Shown: positions 1-8,476 of the stretch, one piece after another | Layout: every line of letters begins with the position of its first letter | How positions within the stretch are numbered: the first letter of the stretch is position 1 | Source of the DNA: JANNMJ01 sp031425525 | GTDB taxonomy: Bacteria > Bacteroidota > Bacteroidia > Cytophagales > Hymenobacteraceae | Length of the DNA: 64,000 bases | Direction of reading: 5' to 3' | Assembly (NCBI GenBank): GCA_031425525.1 | Contig: JANPJM010000046.1 | Location: 1 to 64,000, forward strand | Position numbers and translations under genes: made by a program | Notes under the pieces: generated by a model | Told to the model about the DNA's origin: nothing | Databases searched by the model: none | What the model saw: the letters and a program-made list of their open reading frames with translations, nothing else

Positions 1-191
1 TCAAAAAAGGCTTTGTGCTCTTGCCCAAACGCTGGGTCGTCGAGCGCTCCTTTGGCTGGGCGGCGCGCTTTCGGCGGTTGGCGCGCGATTACGAACGGCT
101 CGCTATTTCCCTCCAGCAATTCCATTTTCTCGTCTTTGCGACGCTGATGGTAACCAAAGCAAATGACTTAAATATCCTCAGCAGTGCCTAA
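1..191 (+). CDS. IS5-type transposase, C-terminal fragment cut by the window edge
   Basis: An open frame enters at the left edge and stops with TAA at 189-191, giving about 62 visible residues. It contains WVVERSFGWAARFRRLARDY, the C-terminal signature of IS5/IS4-type DDE transposases, where the glutamate of VVERSF is the last residue of the catalytic triad. It would cut and join the ends of its insertion element. The stop codon lies only about 30 bases from the end of scoB, so the element must end right beside that gene. The N-terminal part, left terminal repeat and target duplication lie outside the window, so intactness cannot be judged. Confidence 0.85.
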   Translation, partial: KKGFVLLPKRWVVERSFGWAARFRRLARDYERLAISLQQFHFLVFATLMVTKANDLNILSSA

Positions 192-222
192 CACGCTCTA
201 GGCCGTCGCTGCCACCGGAAAA

Positions 223-885
223 CTACACCGCAATCTCCGGAATCTCGCCCGCCGGAATCGTCAGTTTCCCCGCCGTAGCGCGAATAATATCTTCCACCGA
301 AACGCCCGGTGCCCGCTCGCGCAGAATGAATCCATCGGTCTCGCTCACGTCCAGCACGGCCAGATCGCTCACGATGCGCTTGACGCAGCGTAGGCCGGTG
401 AGCGGCAATGAACACTCCGCGAGCAACTTGGAGGAGCCGTCGCGCGCCGTGTGCTGCATCGCCACGATAATGTTGCGGGCGGAGGCCACCAAATCCATCG
501 CGCCGCCCATTCCTTTCACCATCTTGCCGGGGATTTTCCAGTTCGCGATGTCGCCGCGTTCGCTCACTTCCATTGCGCCCAGCACGGTGAGCTGTACGTG
601 TTCGCCCCTAATCATGGCGAAGGAATCGGAAGACGAGAAGATGGAGCTTCCCGGTAATGTAGTTACGGTCTGCTTCCCGGCGTTGATTAAGTCGGCGTCC
701 ACTTCGTCCTCCATCGGGAACGGCCCCATGCCGAGTAGGCCGTTTTCACTCTGAAAAACGACTTGCAGCCCCAGTGGGACGTAATTGGCCACCAGCGTTG
801 GGATACCGATACCGAGATTTACGTAATAGCCGTCCTGCAATTCCTGGGCGATACGGCGGGCGATTTGATTTTTGTCGAGAGGCAT
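223..885 (-). CDS. scoB: 3-oxoacid CoA-transferase, subunit B
   Basis: This 220-residue protein is the beta subunit of succinyl-CoA:3-ketoacid CoA-transferase, which moves CoA from succinyl-CoA to acetoacetate so that ketone bodies or ketogenic amino acid carbon can be used. It shows the usual N-terminal region with NLGIGIPT (residues 23-30) and SENGLLG (46-52), where Glu47 matches the family's catalytic glutamate. Length is normal for the family. It is the last gene of a leftward cluster and follows scoA after a gap of about 100 bases filled by a palindromic repeat. A neighbouring transposase ends within about 30 bases of its stop codon but does not truncate it. Confidence 0.93.
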   Translation of the reverse strand: MPLDKNQIARRIAQELQDGYYVNLGIGIPTLVANYVPLGLQVVFQSENGLLGMGPFPMEDEVDADLINAGKQTVTTLPGSSIFSSSDSFAMIRGEHVQLTVLGAMEVSERGDIANWKIPGKMVKGMGGAMDLVASARNIIVAMQHTARDGSSKLLAECSLPLTGLRCVKRIVSDLAVLDVSETDGFILRERAPGVSVEDIIRATAGKLTIPAGEIPEIAV

Positions 886-899
886 TGTTGCTGCGTTTT

Positions 900-975
900 C
901 CCGCAGAGACGCGGAGTCAACGCAGAGACGCTAAGCCAGCTCCGCGTCTCCGCGAAATCTCAGCGTCTCTGCGGG
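900..975. repeat. Palindromic intergenic repeat between scoA and scoB
   Basis: The stretch holds four copies of a CGCAGAGACGC-like unit: two forward (900-935) and two inverted (940-975), making a long imperfect hairpin. The outer arms, CCCGCAGAGACGC and GCGTCTCTGCGGG, pair exactly. Such units are typical dispersed intergenic repeats; other copies were not found in this window. Placed inside the scoA-scoB transcript, the hairpin could affect mRNA stability or the ratio of the two subunits, which is inference. Confidence 0.8.
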
Positions 976-983
976 AAATGAAA

Positions 984-1679
984 TTACTTGCGCACCGTGC
1001 GCTGCTCAATCCGCTTTTCATACGCCGCGCCCTGAAAAATGCGCTGCACGTAAATCCCCGGCGTATGCACCTCATTCGGGTCGAGCGAACCCGCCGGCAC
1101 TAATTCCTCCACTTCGGCCACGGTAACGCGGCCCGCCGTCGCCATCATTGGGTTGAAATTGCGCGCCGTGCCTTTGTAAATCAGGTTTCCCGCCGTGTCG
1201 CCTTTCCAGGCTTTTACGAAGGCGAAATCAGCCGTCAGGCCGCGCTCCATTACGTACCATTTGCCGTCGAATTCGCGCGTTTCCTTGCCTTCGGCTACTT
1301 CAGTGCCGTAACCAGCGGGCGTGAAAAACGCCGGAATCCCCGCGCCGCCCGCCCGGCAGCGCTCGGCCAGCGTGCCCTGCGGAATCAATTCCACTTCCAA
1401 TTCGCCGGATAATAACTGACGCTCGAATTCCGCGTTTTCGCCGACGTACGAGGAAATCATTTTCCGCACCTGCCGCGTCTGCAACAACAGGCCGATGCCG
1501 AAATCATCGACGCCCGCGTTATTGGAAATACACGTCAGGTCGCGCACCCCGCGCCGCAGCAATTCGGTGATGCTGTTTTCGGGGATGCCGCACAGGCCGA
1601 AACCGCCCAGCATCAGCGTCATGCCATCGCGCACGCCTTCGAGGGCCGCTTCTGGGCTGGAAACTTCTTTATTTATCAT
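984..1679 (-). CDS. scoA: 3-oxoacid CoA-transferase, subunit A
   Basis: This 231-residue alpha subunit pairs with ScoB to form the succinyl-CoA:3-ketoacid CoA-transferase. It begins MINKEVSSPEAAL and carries the glycine-rich CoA-binding loop LGGFGLCGIPENS (24-36) and SNNAG further on, both characteristic of family I CoA-transferase alpha subunits. Length is normal. It starts 24 bases after the small membrane protein gene upstream, so it probably belongs to the same leftward transcript. The separation of about 100 bases from scoB is wider than the tight or overlapping spacing usual for this gene pair. Confidence 0.93.
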   Translation of the reverse strand: MINKEVSSPEAALEGVRDGMTLMLGGFGLCGIPENSITELLRRGVRDLTCISNNAGVDDFGIGLLLQTRQVRKMISSYVGENAEFERQLLSGELEVELIPQGTLAERCRAGGAGIPAFFTPAGYGTEVAEGKETREFDGKWYVMERGLTADFAFVKAWKGDTAGNLIYKGTARNFNPMMATAGRVTVAEVEELVPAGSLDPNEVHTPGIYVQRIFQGAAYEKRIEQRTVRK

Positions 1680-1703
1680 TTACGCAGAGGGTGGAGAAGG
1701 AAA

Positions 1704-1988
1704 TTATACGAAACGACTTCGAAGCAGCAATACCACAAGATTAATTGGTGTCCATATCACCCAAGCTAGCGCATAAATCAGCAAATCACTGTCTTCCTTA
1801 GCCAAATAACCGTGGCGGGGCTGTGCGTGTAAGTAGTGATTCGTTTGGCTTACTACTATTGGCGTAATAAAGCACCAAAAGAGAGCAACGGGGAAGGCCA
1901 GAAGGCGCCAATCACCTCCACACTTGGTCAGTCGTAGAGGTACGATGATACTAATGGCGGTTAAAGCAAGAAAAAGCAGCAGTTCCAT
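1704..1988 (-). CDS. Small membrane protein of unknown function
   Basis: A 94-residue protein with three hydrophobic stretches: residues 2-18 (LLLFLALTAISIIVPL), about 30-46, and 71-89, so most likely a small inner-membrane protein. I do not recognise the family. The gene starts six bases after the ribF stop codon and ends 24 bases before scoA, so it sits inside the leftward cluster. Its base composition is clearly more AT-rich than ribF or scoA, which may mark a later insertion into the operon. Confidence 0.6.
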   Translation of the reverse strand: MELLLFLALTAISIIVPLRLTKCGGDWRLLAFPVALFWCFITPIVVSQTNHYLHAQPRHGYLAKEDSDLLIYALAWVIWTPINLVVLLLRSRFV

Positions 1989-1994
1989 AACCTT

Positions 1995-2957
1995 TTAGAG
2001 CAGTAGTGATTTCACTGCAATTTCTGCATCCAGCGCCAACTGGGCTTTTAGCGCATCCAACCCGCTGAATTTCTGCTCGTCGCGCAGGCGCTGCACAAAA
2101 TGCACCGTCAGCGGCTGACCGTAAATTTCTTCGTCGAAACCGCCGAGTAGGTGCGCTTCCACGGTGCGGCCCGTGCCGCCCACCGTGGGGCGGTGGCCGA
2201 TATTGAGCATCGCCGGGTGGCGCGAGCCGCCGCTAAGTTCCGCCCAGACGGCGTACACGCCATCGGCGGGCACGAGTTTGAGCGTTTCGAGGCCAGGGCC
2301 GATGTTGGCCGTGGGGTAGCCTATCGTGCGGCCCAGTTGCTGGCCGCGCACTACGGGGCCAGTGAGGCTGTACGGCCGGCCCAAATAGCGCGCGGCGGTG
2401 GCCACATCGCCGGTTTCGAGGAGCGCGCGGCGGATTTTGGTGCTGCTTACGCCCACTTCGGCCACGTCGTGGCGCGAGATTTCTTCCACCGTGAAGCCCG
2501 CCATGGACGCTTGGGTTTGCAAATACGCCAAATTGCCGACCCGCCCGGCGCCGAACCGGTGGTCGTAGCCGATCACGAGGTGGCGGGCGTGAAGCGTATT
2601 TCTCAGCAGTTTCTCTACGTATTCAGCGGCTGTCCAGGCGGCGAACTCGGCCGTGAAGGGCTGCACCAGCAGGTAATCGACGCCCGTCGCGCGTAACAAC
2701 CCGATGCGTTCGTCGAGGGTGGTGAGGAGGTGCAGGTCGGCAGCAGGGCGGCCGTCGGACGCCATTTCGGGCGCCAGCACCGCGCGTGGGTGCGGCCAGT
2801 ACGTCAGCACGACGCTCTGGCCCCCGCTCGTTCGCGCGGCGCCGGTGAGTTGGTCGAGAATCCGGCGATGGCCCAAATGCACGCCATCAAACGTACCGCT
2901 CGTGACGACGGCGTGCGGCAGGGCAGGAAACTGGGCGGGGTCGCGGACAACGATCAT
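1995..2957 (-). CDS. ribF: Bifunctional riboflavin kinase / FAD synthetase
   Basis: This 320-residue enzyme phosphorylates riboflavin to FMN and adenylylates FMN to FAD in the cytoplasm. The N-terminal nucleotidyltransferase domain (about 1-185) has GTFDGVHLGHR (21-31) with the HxGH-type motif. The C-terminal flavokinase domain (about 190-315) has GRPYSLTGPVVRGQQLGRT and GYPTANI, where the PTAN loop binds nucleotide. Length matches the family. The stop of truB is 12 bases upstream, consistent with translational linkage in the ftsX-uppP-truB-ribF cluster. No FMN riboswitch is visible, as expected for a gene inside an operon. Confidence 0.95.
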   Translation of the reverse strand: MIVVRDPAQFPALPHAVVTSGTFDGVHLGHRRILDQLTGAARTSGGQSVVLTYWPHPRAVLAPEMASDGRPAADLHLLTTLDERIGLLRATGVDYLLVQPFTAEFAAWTAAEYVEKLLRNTLHARHLVIGYDHRFGAGRVGNLAYLQTQASMAGFTVEEISRHDVAEVGVSSTKIRRALLETGDVATAARYLGRPYSLTGPVVRGQQLGRTIGYPTANIGPGLETLKLVPADGVYAVWAELSGGSRHPAMLNIGHRPTVGGTGRTVEAHLLGGFDEEIYGQPLTVHFVQRLRDEQKFSGLDALKAQLALDAEIAVKSLLL

Positions 2958-2969
2958 CTGACGGCAAAA

Positions 2970-3689
2970 CTACGCGGTTTCGGCAGGCGCTGCTCCACCC
3001 CCGCGCGGCGCGCGCGGCTGCCGGAATTGCTCCATCGCTTCCACCGAAAACGCATCTTCCAGGCGGTAATCGCCGATGCGGGTGCGGATGAGGTTGCTCA
3101 GGTGGGCGCCGCAGCCGAGGGCTTCGCCCAAATCGCGGGCGAGGGAGCGGATGTAGGTGCCTTTCGAACATTCGATGCGGAAGCTGACTTCTGGGCCGGT
3201 TATTCCCGTGATTTCGAATGTGCTGACGGTCACGGTACGGGCATCAGGCACTACGTCTTTGCCCTTTCGGGCCAGTTCATAGGCTTTTTTGCCGTTGATT
3301 TTGATGGCCGAAAACAGCGGCGGGCGCTGCTGAATTTCGCCGGTGAAGGCGGGTAGTGCGGCTTCGATGTCGGCGAGCGTGAGGTGCTGCCACGGGCGCT
3401 CCTGCTCGACGGCGGTTTCGCGGTCGCAACTCGGCGTGGTTTGGCCGAGCGTGAGCGTGCCGGTATATTCTTTGGCCTGACCCATCAGCGTCTCCATTTG
3501 CTTGGTGCCGCGCCCGGAACCCAGAATCAGCAGCCCGGTGGCGAGGGGGTCGAGGGTACCGGCGTGGCCGACTTTCTGCCCCAGCAGAAATTTCATCTTG
3601 TTCACCACATCGAAGGACGTCCAGTGGAGCGGCTTATCGAGGAGCCAGAGCGAGCCGTCGGGGTCGAATTGATTTAGAGGAAGCATCAA
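2970..3689 (-). CDS. truB: tRNA pseudouridine(55) synthase
   Basis: TruB converts uridine 55 of the T-loop of tRNAs to pseudouridine. The 239-residue protein has GHAGTLDPLATGLL (41-54), in which Asp47 is the catalytic aspartate of the family, and SCDRETAVE, KAYELARKG and FRIECSKGTYIRSLARDLG, all usual TruB blocks. It is near the short end of the family and lacks an obvious separate PUA domain, as in many Bacteroidota. It lies 12 bases after uppP and 12 bases before ribF. Confidence 0.95.
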   Translation of the reverse strand: MMLPLNQFDPDGSLWLLDKPLHWTSFDVVNKMKFLLGQKVGHAGTLDPLATGLLILGSGRGTKQMETLMGQAKEYTGTLTLGQTTPSCDRETAVEQERPWQHLTLADIEAALPAFTGEIQQRPPLFSAIKINGKKAYELARKGKDVVPDARTVTVSTFEITGITGPEVSFRIECSKGTYIRSLARDLGEALGCGAHLSNLIRTRIGDYRLEDAFSVEAMEQFRQPRAPRGGGAAPAETA

Positions 3690-3701
3690 TCAGGCACGCA
3701 T

Positions 3702-4511
3702 TTAATCAATCAATTGCAGCTTCACGCCGAACGCGAGCAGCAACAACAGCACCCCGCCCACCAGAATCCGGTAAATACCGAAGGCGCGAAAGCCGCGCTT
3801 CGTCACGAATTCCACGAAGAACCGGATAGCGGCCAGCGCAACCACAAATGCCACGGCATTGCCGAAGAGCAGAATCGGGAGGTCGTTGCCGCTCAGGCGG
3901 TGGCCTTCCTGGTAAAAATCCCAGCCGTCTTTCACGGAGGCGGCTGCCATCGTGGGCATCGCCAGAAAGAACGCAAATTCGGCTGCCGCGCGGCGCGTGA
4001 GCTTTTGCGTAAGGCCGCCGATGATGGTCGCCGCCGACCGGCTCACGCCCGGCACCACCGCCAGGCACTGGAAAACGCCGATCACGAACGCCTGCCGGAA
4101 GCCGGGCGTGGTCACGGGCCGTCCGCCCTCGGCGGAGTCTTCCTGCGGAAACCACTTATCGATAAACAGCAGCACGCCGCCGCCGATGAGCAGCATCGTG
4201 GCGACCACCGGCACCGATTCGAGTAGCGCGTCGATGTATTTCTTGAGTGTTAGGCCCACCGCCACCACAGGCGCAAACGCCGCCAATAGCTTGAAATAAA
4301 AATCCCAGCTCTGGAAAAACCGCCGCCAATACACCACGAACACCGACAGGATGGCGCCCAGCTGAATCACCACCGTGTAGAGCTTCGTGAACGGCGTGGG
4401 CGTGAGGCCCAACAACTCCGATCCGATGATCATATGACCGGTCGAGGAAATGGGCAGAAATTCGGTCAGCCCCTCGATCACGGCCAGAATGAACGCTTGC
4501 CAGTACGTCAT
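3702..4511 (-). CDS. uppP: Undecaprenyl-diphosphate phosphatase
   Basis: A 269-residue polytopic membrane enzyme that dephosphorylates undecaprenyl pyrophosphate, recycling the lipid carrier for peptidoglycan and other envelope polymers. It has both family motifs: EGLTEFLPISSTGHM (13-27) and PGVSRSAATI in the middle of the protein. About eight hydrophobic segments are visible. It lies six bases downstream of the DUF3098 gene and 12 bases upstream of truB, in an arrangement common in Bacteroidota. Confidence 0.95.
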   Translation of the reverse strand: MTYWQAFILAVIEGLTEFLPISSTGHMIIGSELLGLTPTPFTKLYTVVIQLGAILSVFVVYWRRFFQSWDFYFKLLAAFAPVVAVGLTLKKYIDALLESVPVVATMLLIGGGVLLFIDKWFPQEDSAEGGRPVTTPGFRQAFVIGVFQCLAVVPGVSRSAATIIGGLTQKLTRRAAAEFAFFLAMPTMAAASVKDGWDFYQEGHRLSGNDLPILLFGNAVAFVVALAAIRFFVEFVTKRGFRAFGIYRILVGGVLLLLLAFGVKLQLID

Positions 4512-4517
4512 CGCTGG

Positions 4518-4718
4518 TTACGCTTTAGGGCGGTTACGCACCAGAATCGCAAAGAATTGAATGATGAACCCCACCACCAGCAGCACCGGCCCGACGGTCA
4601 TGGAAACGGTGCCGAAACCGTACGGCTCCTTAGAGGTGGTCATCAGAAAAAAGCCGACCGCCAATACGGCCAGGCCGATGAACATCAAGCGGTAATTACG
4701 TGGGCCAAAAGCGAACAT
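4518..4718 (-). CDS. DUF3098-type small membrane protein
   Basis: A 66-residue protein with two hydrophobic helices (about 11-26 and 39-58) and the sequence FAFGPRNYRLMFIGLAVL at the N-terminus, which matches the DUF3098 family of Bacteroidota as I know it. Members are regularly found between ftsX and uppP; their function is unknown, but the position suggests an envelope or division-related role. It is separated from ftsX by 118 bases and from uppP by six bases. Confidence 0.8.
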   Translation of the reverse strand: MFAFGPRNYRLMFIGLAVLAVGFFLMTTSKEPYGFGTVSMTVGPVLLVVGFIIQFFAILVRNRPKA

Positions 4719-4836
4719 AGACGGGTATTTTGAAAGAATTTTGGGAGATAGGGGGATTTTTTCAACTGATTCAACAACGAAACCGAGTAAATCAGCGAAA
4801 TCAATTCAAGCAGCTAAATCTGCGATCAAGCAGGGA

Positions 4837-5745
4837 TCAATACAACTCGTCGAGCGACAGATGCAGGTAGCGCCGCACAGCCCGCCAGGCGCTCAGCAGG
4901 CCCAGCAATCCGCCGAGCAGCACCAGCCCAACGAGCAACCCGAAGAAGCGCAAATCGTCGCGCAGGATGCCTAGCTCCGGCAATTGCAGCACCGCCCATT
5001 GCTCAATAGCCAGTAGAAATAGGCCCGACAATAGCCCGCTCACGAGCCCTTGGCCCAGCGCCCGGCGCAAAAACGGCCCTTGAATGAAGCCCTCAGAAGC
5101 GCCCACGAGTTGCATCGTGCGAATGAGAAACCGTTGCGAGAACAGCGCCAGCTTCACCGTATTGTTCACCAGCACCACCACCACCAGTGTGAGTACCAGC
5201 GCAAAACCGAGCAGCACCCAGCTTACGCGACGCAGGTTGTGGTTCACCGAATCGATTAGGCGCTCGACGTAGTTTACTTCGGCCACGCCATCCAGGCGTT
5301 GCAGCGTGCGCACGGCGCGGTGCAGCACCGCCGAATCGGTGGCGGCTTCCGGCGTCAAGCGAAGGGTGTAGGCGTCGGGGAGGGGGTTTTCGCCGAGAAA
5401 CTGCTGAAAATCTTCGCCCGTTTGCGCGATCATATCCCGCGCGGCTGCCTCGCGCGACACGAATCGGATGGCCGGTTGGCCGCTCGTTTCGTCGAAGCCC
5501 ACGAACGGACTTGCCTTCAAGGCTTGCTCCACGCGCAGCCGTTGCAGTTCCGTGAGGTCGGGCTGGAGGTACACCTGCACTTCGAGGCTCTGCCGCACGC
5601 GCACCGCCAACCGGTTGGCGTGCAACAGCAACAACCCAAACAGCCCCACGATGAGGAGCGCGAGCGTCGTACTCGAAACGACCATCGGCGAGGGGTAATC
5701 GCCGAGCTTTTTTTTGCGGACGGAAGGACGGTACGAGCGGGCCAT
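4837..5745 (-). CDS. ftsX: FtsX-like cell division permease
   Basis: A 302-residue protein with the FtsX layout: cytoplasmic N-terminus, one membrane helix (about 24-43, SSTTLALLIVGLFGLLLL), a periplasmic domain to about 175, then three helices (about 175-195, 225-250 and 268-290). With FtsE it forms the ABC-type complex that controls peptidoglycan hydrolases at the septum; ftsE is not in this window. It heads the leftward cluster: a TACCTTTG box at 5755-5762 on this strand leaves only nine bases before the ATG, so transcription probably begins here. Confidence 0.9.
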   Translation of the reverse strand: MARSYRPSVRKKKLGDYPSPMVVSSTTLALLIVGLFGLLLLHANRLAVRVRQSLEVQVYLQPDLTELQRLRVEQALKASPFVGFDETSGQPAIRFVSREAAARDMIAQTGEDFQQFLGENPLPDAYTLRLTPEAATDSAVLHRAVRTLQRLDGVAEVNYVERLIDSVNHNLRRVSWVLLGFALVLTLVVVVLVNNTVKLALFSQRFLIRTMQLVGASEGFIQGPFLRRALGQGLVSGLLSGLFLLAIEQWAVLQLPELGILRDDLRFFGLLVGLVLLGGLLGLLSAWRAVRRYLHLSLDELY

Positions 5746-5754
5746 TTAGGCCGC

Positions 5755-5762
5755 AAAGGTAA
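5755..5762 (-). promoter_or_regulatory. -7 element (TACCTTTG) before ftsX
   Basis: On the minus strand the sequence TACCTTTG fits the Bacteroidota -7 consensus TAnnTTTG and ends nine bases before the ftsX start. It is the best candidate for the start point of the ftsX-to-scoB transcript. No clear -33 TTG was identified. Confidence 0.55.
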
Positions 5763-5889
5763 TCCGAAGGAGCGAGGGCCTCCGGCCCGCTTGCCTGGCT
5801 GGCGCAAATCGCGCGGGGCTCTGCCCCGTGTGGGGTATTTGTGGGCCTCTGGTTCGCCAGTAGCCTGCCAGTAGCCACCGACTCCCCTG

Positions 5890-6546
5890 CCCGTCCGGGG
5901 CAGAGCCGGTAACTTCTAGGCTTTCCGGCTATTTTTGATAGTCCATCACCATCGCCGATGCATTTGACGGCCTTTTTCCACCAAGTACCCGCCCCTCGGC
6001 GCGCGCAGGGGCAAAGCTACCCGCTGCCGGCCCCAGCTTTACGCCGAGCTGGCCGCCCGCCAGGCGGCCGAGCCGCCGGCCCCCGGGGAGGACACCCAGC
6101 ACGAGCGCCGCAGCGGGCACGTCTACACCTGGCAGACGCGCGTACTCGACGGCCAGGGGAGGCCCTGGCCAGCGGGAGGGGGCGGGCTGGCGCAGTGCGT
6201 CGGGGTCGTCAAAACCGATTTACACCACGGAATCACCACCCGGCACTCCCATTTTTATCTCCCCAGTCTGCGCACCGGCGATCTGGCAGCGCGCGCGGCG
6301 GGCATGCGGGGTACTGGGGCATCGAAAACAAACTCCATCGAACCCGAGACGGGCACTTTAAGCAGGACACGAACCGGATTCGCCACCATACCGCGGCTTT
6401 TAATGTGGCGCTCTTAAACACCTTCGTACTCAACTATCTGCTTGCGCACGTCCATCAATCCGTCAGCTACGCCCAAATCTGCTTCGCCCAAAATTTCAAC
6501 CAGTGGTACCAAGAAGGGAGAAGTTGCCGGCTCTGCCCCGGACGGG
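5890..6546 (+). mobile_element. Decayed ISAs1-type insertion element with both terminal repeats
   Basis: The element is bounded by 28-base terminal inverted repeats at 5890-5917 and 6519-6546 that match at 27 of 28 positions. The left one begins CCCGTCCGGGGCAGAGCC and the right one ends with the complement GGCTCTGCCCCGGACGGG. Inside lie N- and C-terminal pieces of an ISAs1-family transposase, shortened and out of frame. No target duplication could be seen in the immediate flanks. Another TIR-like piece (GGGGCTCTGCCCCG, about 5814-5827) sits just outside the left end, perhaps from an earlier insertion. Confidence 0.8.
5958..6515 (+). pseudogene. ISAs1-family transposase, deleted and frameshifted
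   Basis: The start region reads MHLTAFFHQVPAPRRAQGQS, like the N-terminus of ISAs1 (H-repeat associated) transposases. After a deletion, one frame carries CVGVVKTDLHHGITTRHSHF and SLRTGDLAAR. The reading then shifts near 6290-6310 into GYWGIENKLHRTRDGHFKQD and TNRIRHHTAAFNVALLNTF, the conserved C-terminal block. The family's usual length is well over 300 residues, so the middle with part of the DDE core is missing. The element cannot move on its own, but its intact ends could be mobilised by a relative. Confidence 0.85.
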
Positions 6547-6757
6547 GACGCGTTCAATGGAGGCTGCAACTTCGGTTAGCAAGCCAACCGGGGTGGTTGG
6601 ATAGGACAGATCTTTTTAACTCGCATTGAGCCTATCGCACCGGTTGGTGTGGTGGGCTCAATCATTTCGCGAATAGGTCGAAATCGTCGTGGCCGAACGC
6701 CGAACGCTTGCCTGATGCGTACTTTCGGGAAGGCGCAACCAGCGCTTGCCTTGCGTG

Positions 6758-8275
6758 ATGAACAATTTTGCTACACCTCTCTCAACCAGTGCGGCGCCGC
6801 CGAAATGGCGTTTGCCGCACGTTCTAGCGGCTATTTTGCTATTGCTGATGCTGGCGCCCACCGCCCGGGCGCAGGGCAGTTTTACGGGCAAGCCCCGGTA
6901 TACGCTCGAAGCGCGGCGCGGCGGCGCGGTGTTCGGCATTGTTCGACTGGAGCTTTTTCCGACGATTGCGCCGCGCGCGGTGGCGTACTGGGACAGCTTG
7001 GTGGCCGTGCAGTTCTACGATTCTACGGCGTTTCACCGCGTCATTCCGGGGTTCGTTATTCAGGGCGGCGACCCCAACTCGCGGCGTGGGCCGCGTAGTA
7101 CGTGGGGGTTTGGGCAGCCGAATCAGCCGAACGTACCGGCTGAGTTTTCGGCGCTCTCGCACGAGCGGGGCATTTTGTCGGCGGCGCGCGCGGCGAACAT
7201 CAACTCGGCTAATTCGCAGTTTTTCATTTGCGTGGCGGCGGCCCGCTCGCTCAATGGGCAGTACACGGCGTATGGACAGGTGCGGAGCGGGATGGCGGTG
7301 GTAGACCAGATTGTGAGCGCCCCGCGCGACGGCAACGACAACCCGTTCCAGAAAATCGAGATGTTCATCCGGCGCGTCGGTTCCAACGATACCGTGGCGC
7401 GCGTGCCGCGCTTACTGGCGCCCGCCGACCGCGCGGGCGGCCAACCCGCCCAGCCGGTGCTGCGGTGGCGCGTCGAGGCCGACGCGCTGCTCCACGACGT
7501 ACAGGTGAGTACCGACAGCACGTTCGCGACCGGCGCGCTGCTGCTCGACATCACGCTCGGTCAGCTCGATTCGAGCCGGACGCTGGCGGCGCTACCGCCG
7601 GCCACCACGGTTTTCTGGCGGGTGCGGGCCAACAACGGCGGCTCGGTCAGTGCGTGGTCGGGGGCGTGGCGCTTCCGGACAGGGGCGGCGGCGCCCGCGC
7701 TGCTGGCCCCGGCCAACAATGCCGGTACTGGCCTGACGGTGACGCCGTTGCTGCAATGGGCGCCCGTGGCAGGCGCTACCAGCTATCAGGTGCAGGTGTC
7801 GCGCTCGCCGCAGTTTCGGGCCAATCAGATTATCCGCGATGAAAGCAACCTGCTTACCCCCGAATGGCAGGTGCCGAGCCCCGGCCTCACGCTGGGCCAG
7901 CGCGTGTACTGGCGCGCGCGGGCCGTGCTGGGTACGGAGGGCGGCTTTTTCGCGGATGCCTGGAACTTCACCCCGACGCTGCCGACGGCCGTGGCGGGTG
8001 ATTTGATGGCGGCCGTCGCGCTCGCGCCGGCGGTACCCAACCCGGCGGGTGCCGATGGCACCGTGCTGGCCTTCACGTTGGCCGCGCCCGGCCCGGCGGG
8101 CCTGACCGTGCTGGATGCGGTGGGGCGGGTGGTGGCGTGCCCACTGGCGGCCCCGTGGCTGGCGGCGGGGGGGCACCGTGCGACGCTGGCGCCGGGGGCG
8201 CTGGCGCCGGGCGTGTACGTGGTGCGGCTGGAGGCGGCGGGGGTGCGACGCGTGGCGCGGCTAGTGGTGGAGTAG
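6758..8275 (+). CDS. Secreted cyclophilin-type peptidylprolyl isomerase with T9SS sorting domain
   Basis: About 505 residues. A signal peptide (WRLPHVLAAILLLLMLAPTARA) precedes a cyclophilin domain (about 35-190) with FHRVIPGFVIQGGDP, SQFFIC and NSANS, covering the usual catalytic arginine and phenylalanine region. Two fibronectin-III-like modules follow (about 205-300 and 305-405, with VFWRVRANN and VYWRARAV). The end (about 420-505: APAVPNPAGADG, GLTVLDAVGR, APGVYVVRLEAAG) is a type A T9SS sorting domain, so the protein should be exported and attached to the cell surface. I chose the ATG at 6758 because it gives a compact leader; one at 6746 is also in frame. It may help fold other exported proteins, which is inference. 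Confidence 0.85.
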   Translation: MNNFATPLSTSAAPPKWRLPHVLAAILLLLMLAPTARAQGSFTGKPRYTLEARRGGAVFGIVRLELFPTIAPRAVAYWDSLVAVQFYDSTAFHRVIPGFVIQGGDPNSRRGPRSTWGFGQPNQPNVPAEFSALSHERGILSAARAANINSANSQFFICVAAARSLNGQYTAYGQVRSGMAVVDQIVSAPRDGNDNPFQKIEMFIRRVGSNDTVARVPRLLAPADRAGGQPAQPVLRWRVEADALLHDVQVSTDSTFATGALLLDITLGQLDSSRTLAALPPATTVFWRVRANNGGSVSAWSGAWRFRTGAAAPALLAPANNAGTGLTVTPLLQWAPVAGATSYQVQVSRSPQFRANQIIRDESNLLTPEWQVPSPGLTLGQRVYWRARAVLGTEGGFFADAWNFTPTLPTAVAGDLMAAVALAPAVPNPAGADGTVLAFTLAAPGPAGLTVLDAVGRVVACPLAAPWLAAGGHRATLAPGALAPGVYVVRLEAAGVRRVARLVVE

Positions 8276-8353
8276 GGGTGGTGCGGCGGCACGCCGGAAA
8301 CGCACTACGCCCTCGCCGGGGGAGACGAAGGCGTAGGATTTTTCGAAGATGAA

Positions 8354-8370
8354 AGCCCCTAAAAAGGGCT
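8354..8370. terminator. Short hairpin between convergent genes
   Basis: AGCCC and GGGCT arms flank a seven-base AT-rich loop between the cyclophilin gene and the convergent gene at 8477. There is no strong T tract, so its role as a terminator is uncertain. The rest of 8276-8476 shows nothing recognisable. Confidence 0.3.
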
Positions 8371-8476
8371 GTACCTGGACAGGTCGGGCTGGCTGGAAGC
8401 TGGCTGCACGCTGTATGCAGGCGCCATTGAGGCACCGGGTGGGCCGGAATTACACGATTCCGGGAAGGGGGCGGCG

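Noticed and set aside
1995..2957. FMN riboswitch for ribF
   Set aside because: ribF lies 12 bases after truB within an operon, leaving no room for the aptamer, and no RFN-like sequence was seen upstream of ftsX.
5958..6629. A complete 223-residue protein
   Set aside because: Similarity to ISAs1 transposase changes reading frame within it, so it is a pseudogene remnant read partly in the wrong frame.
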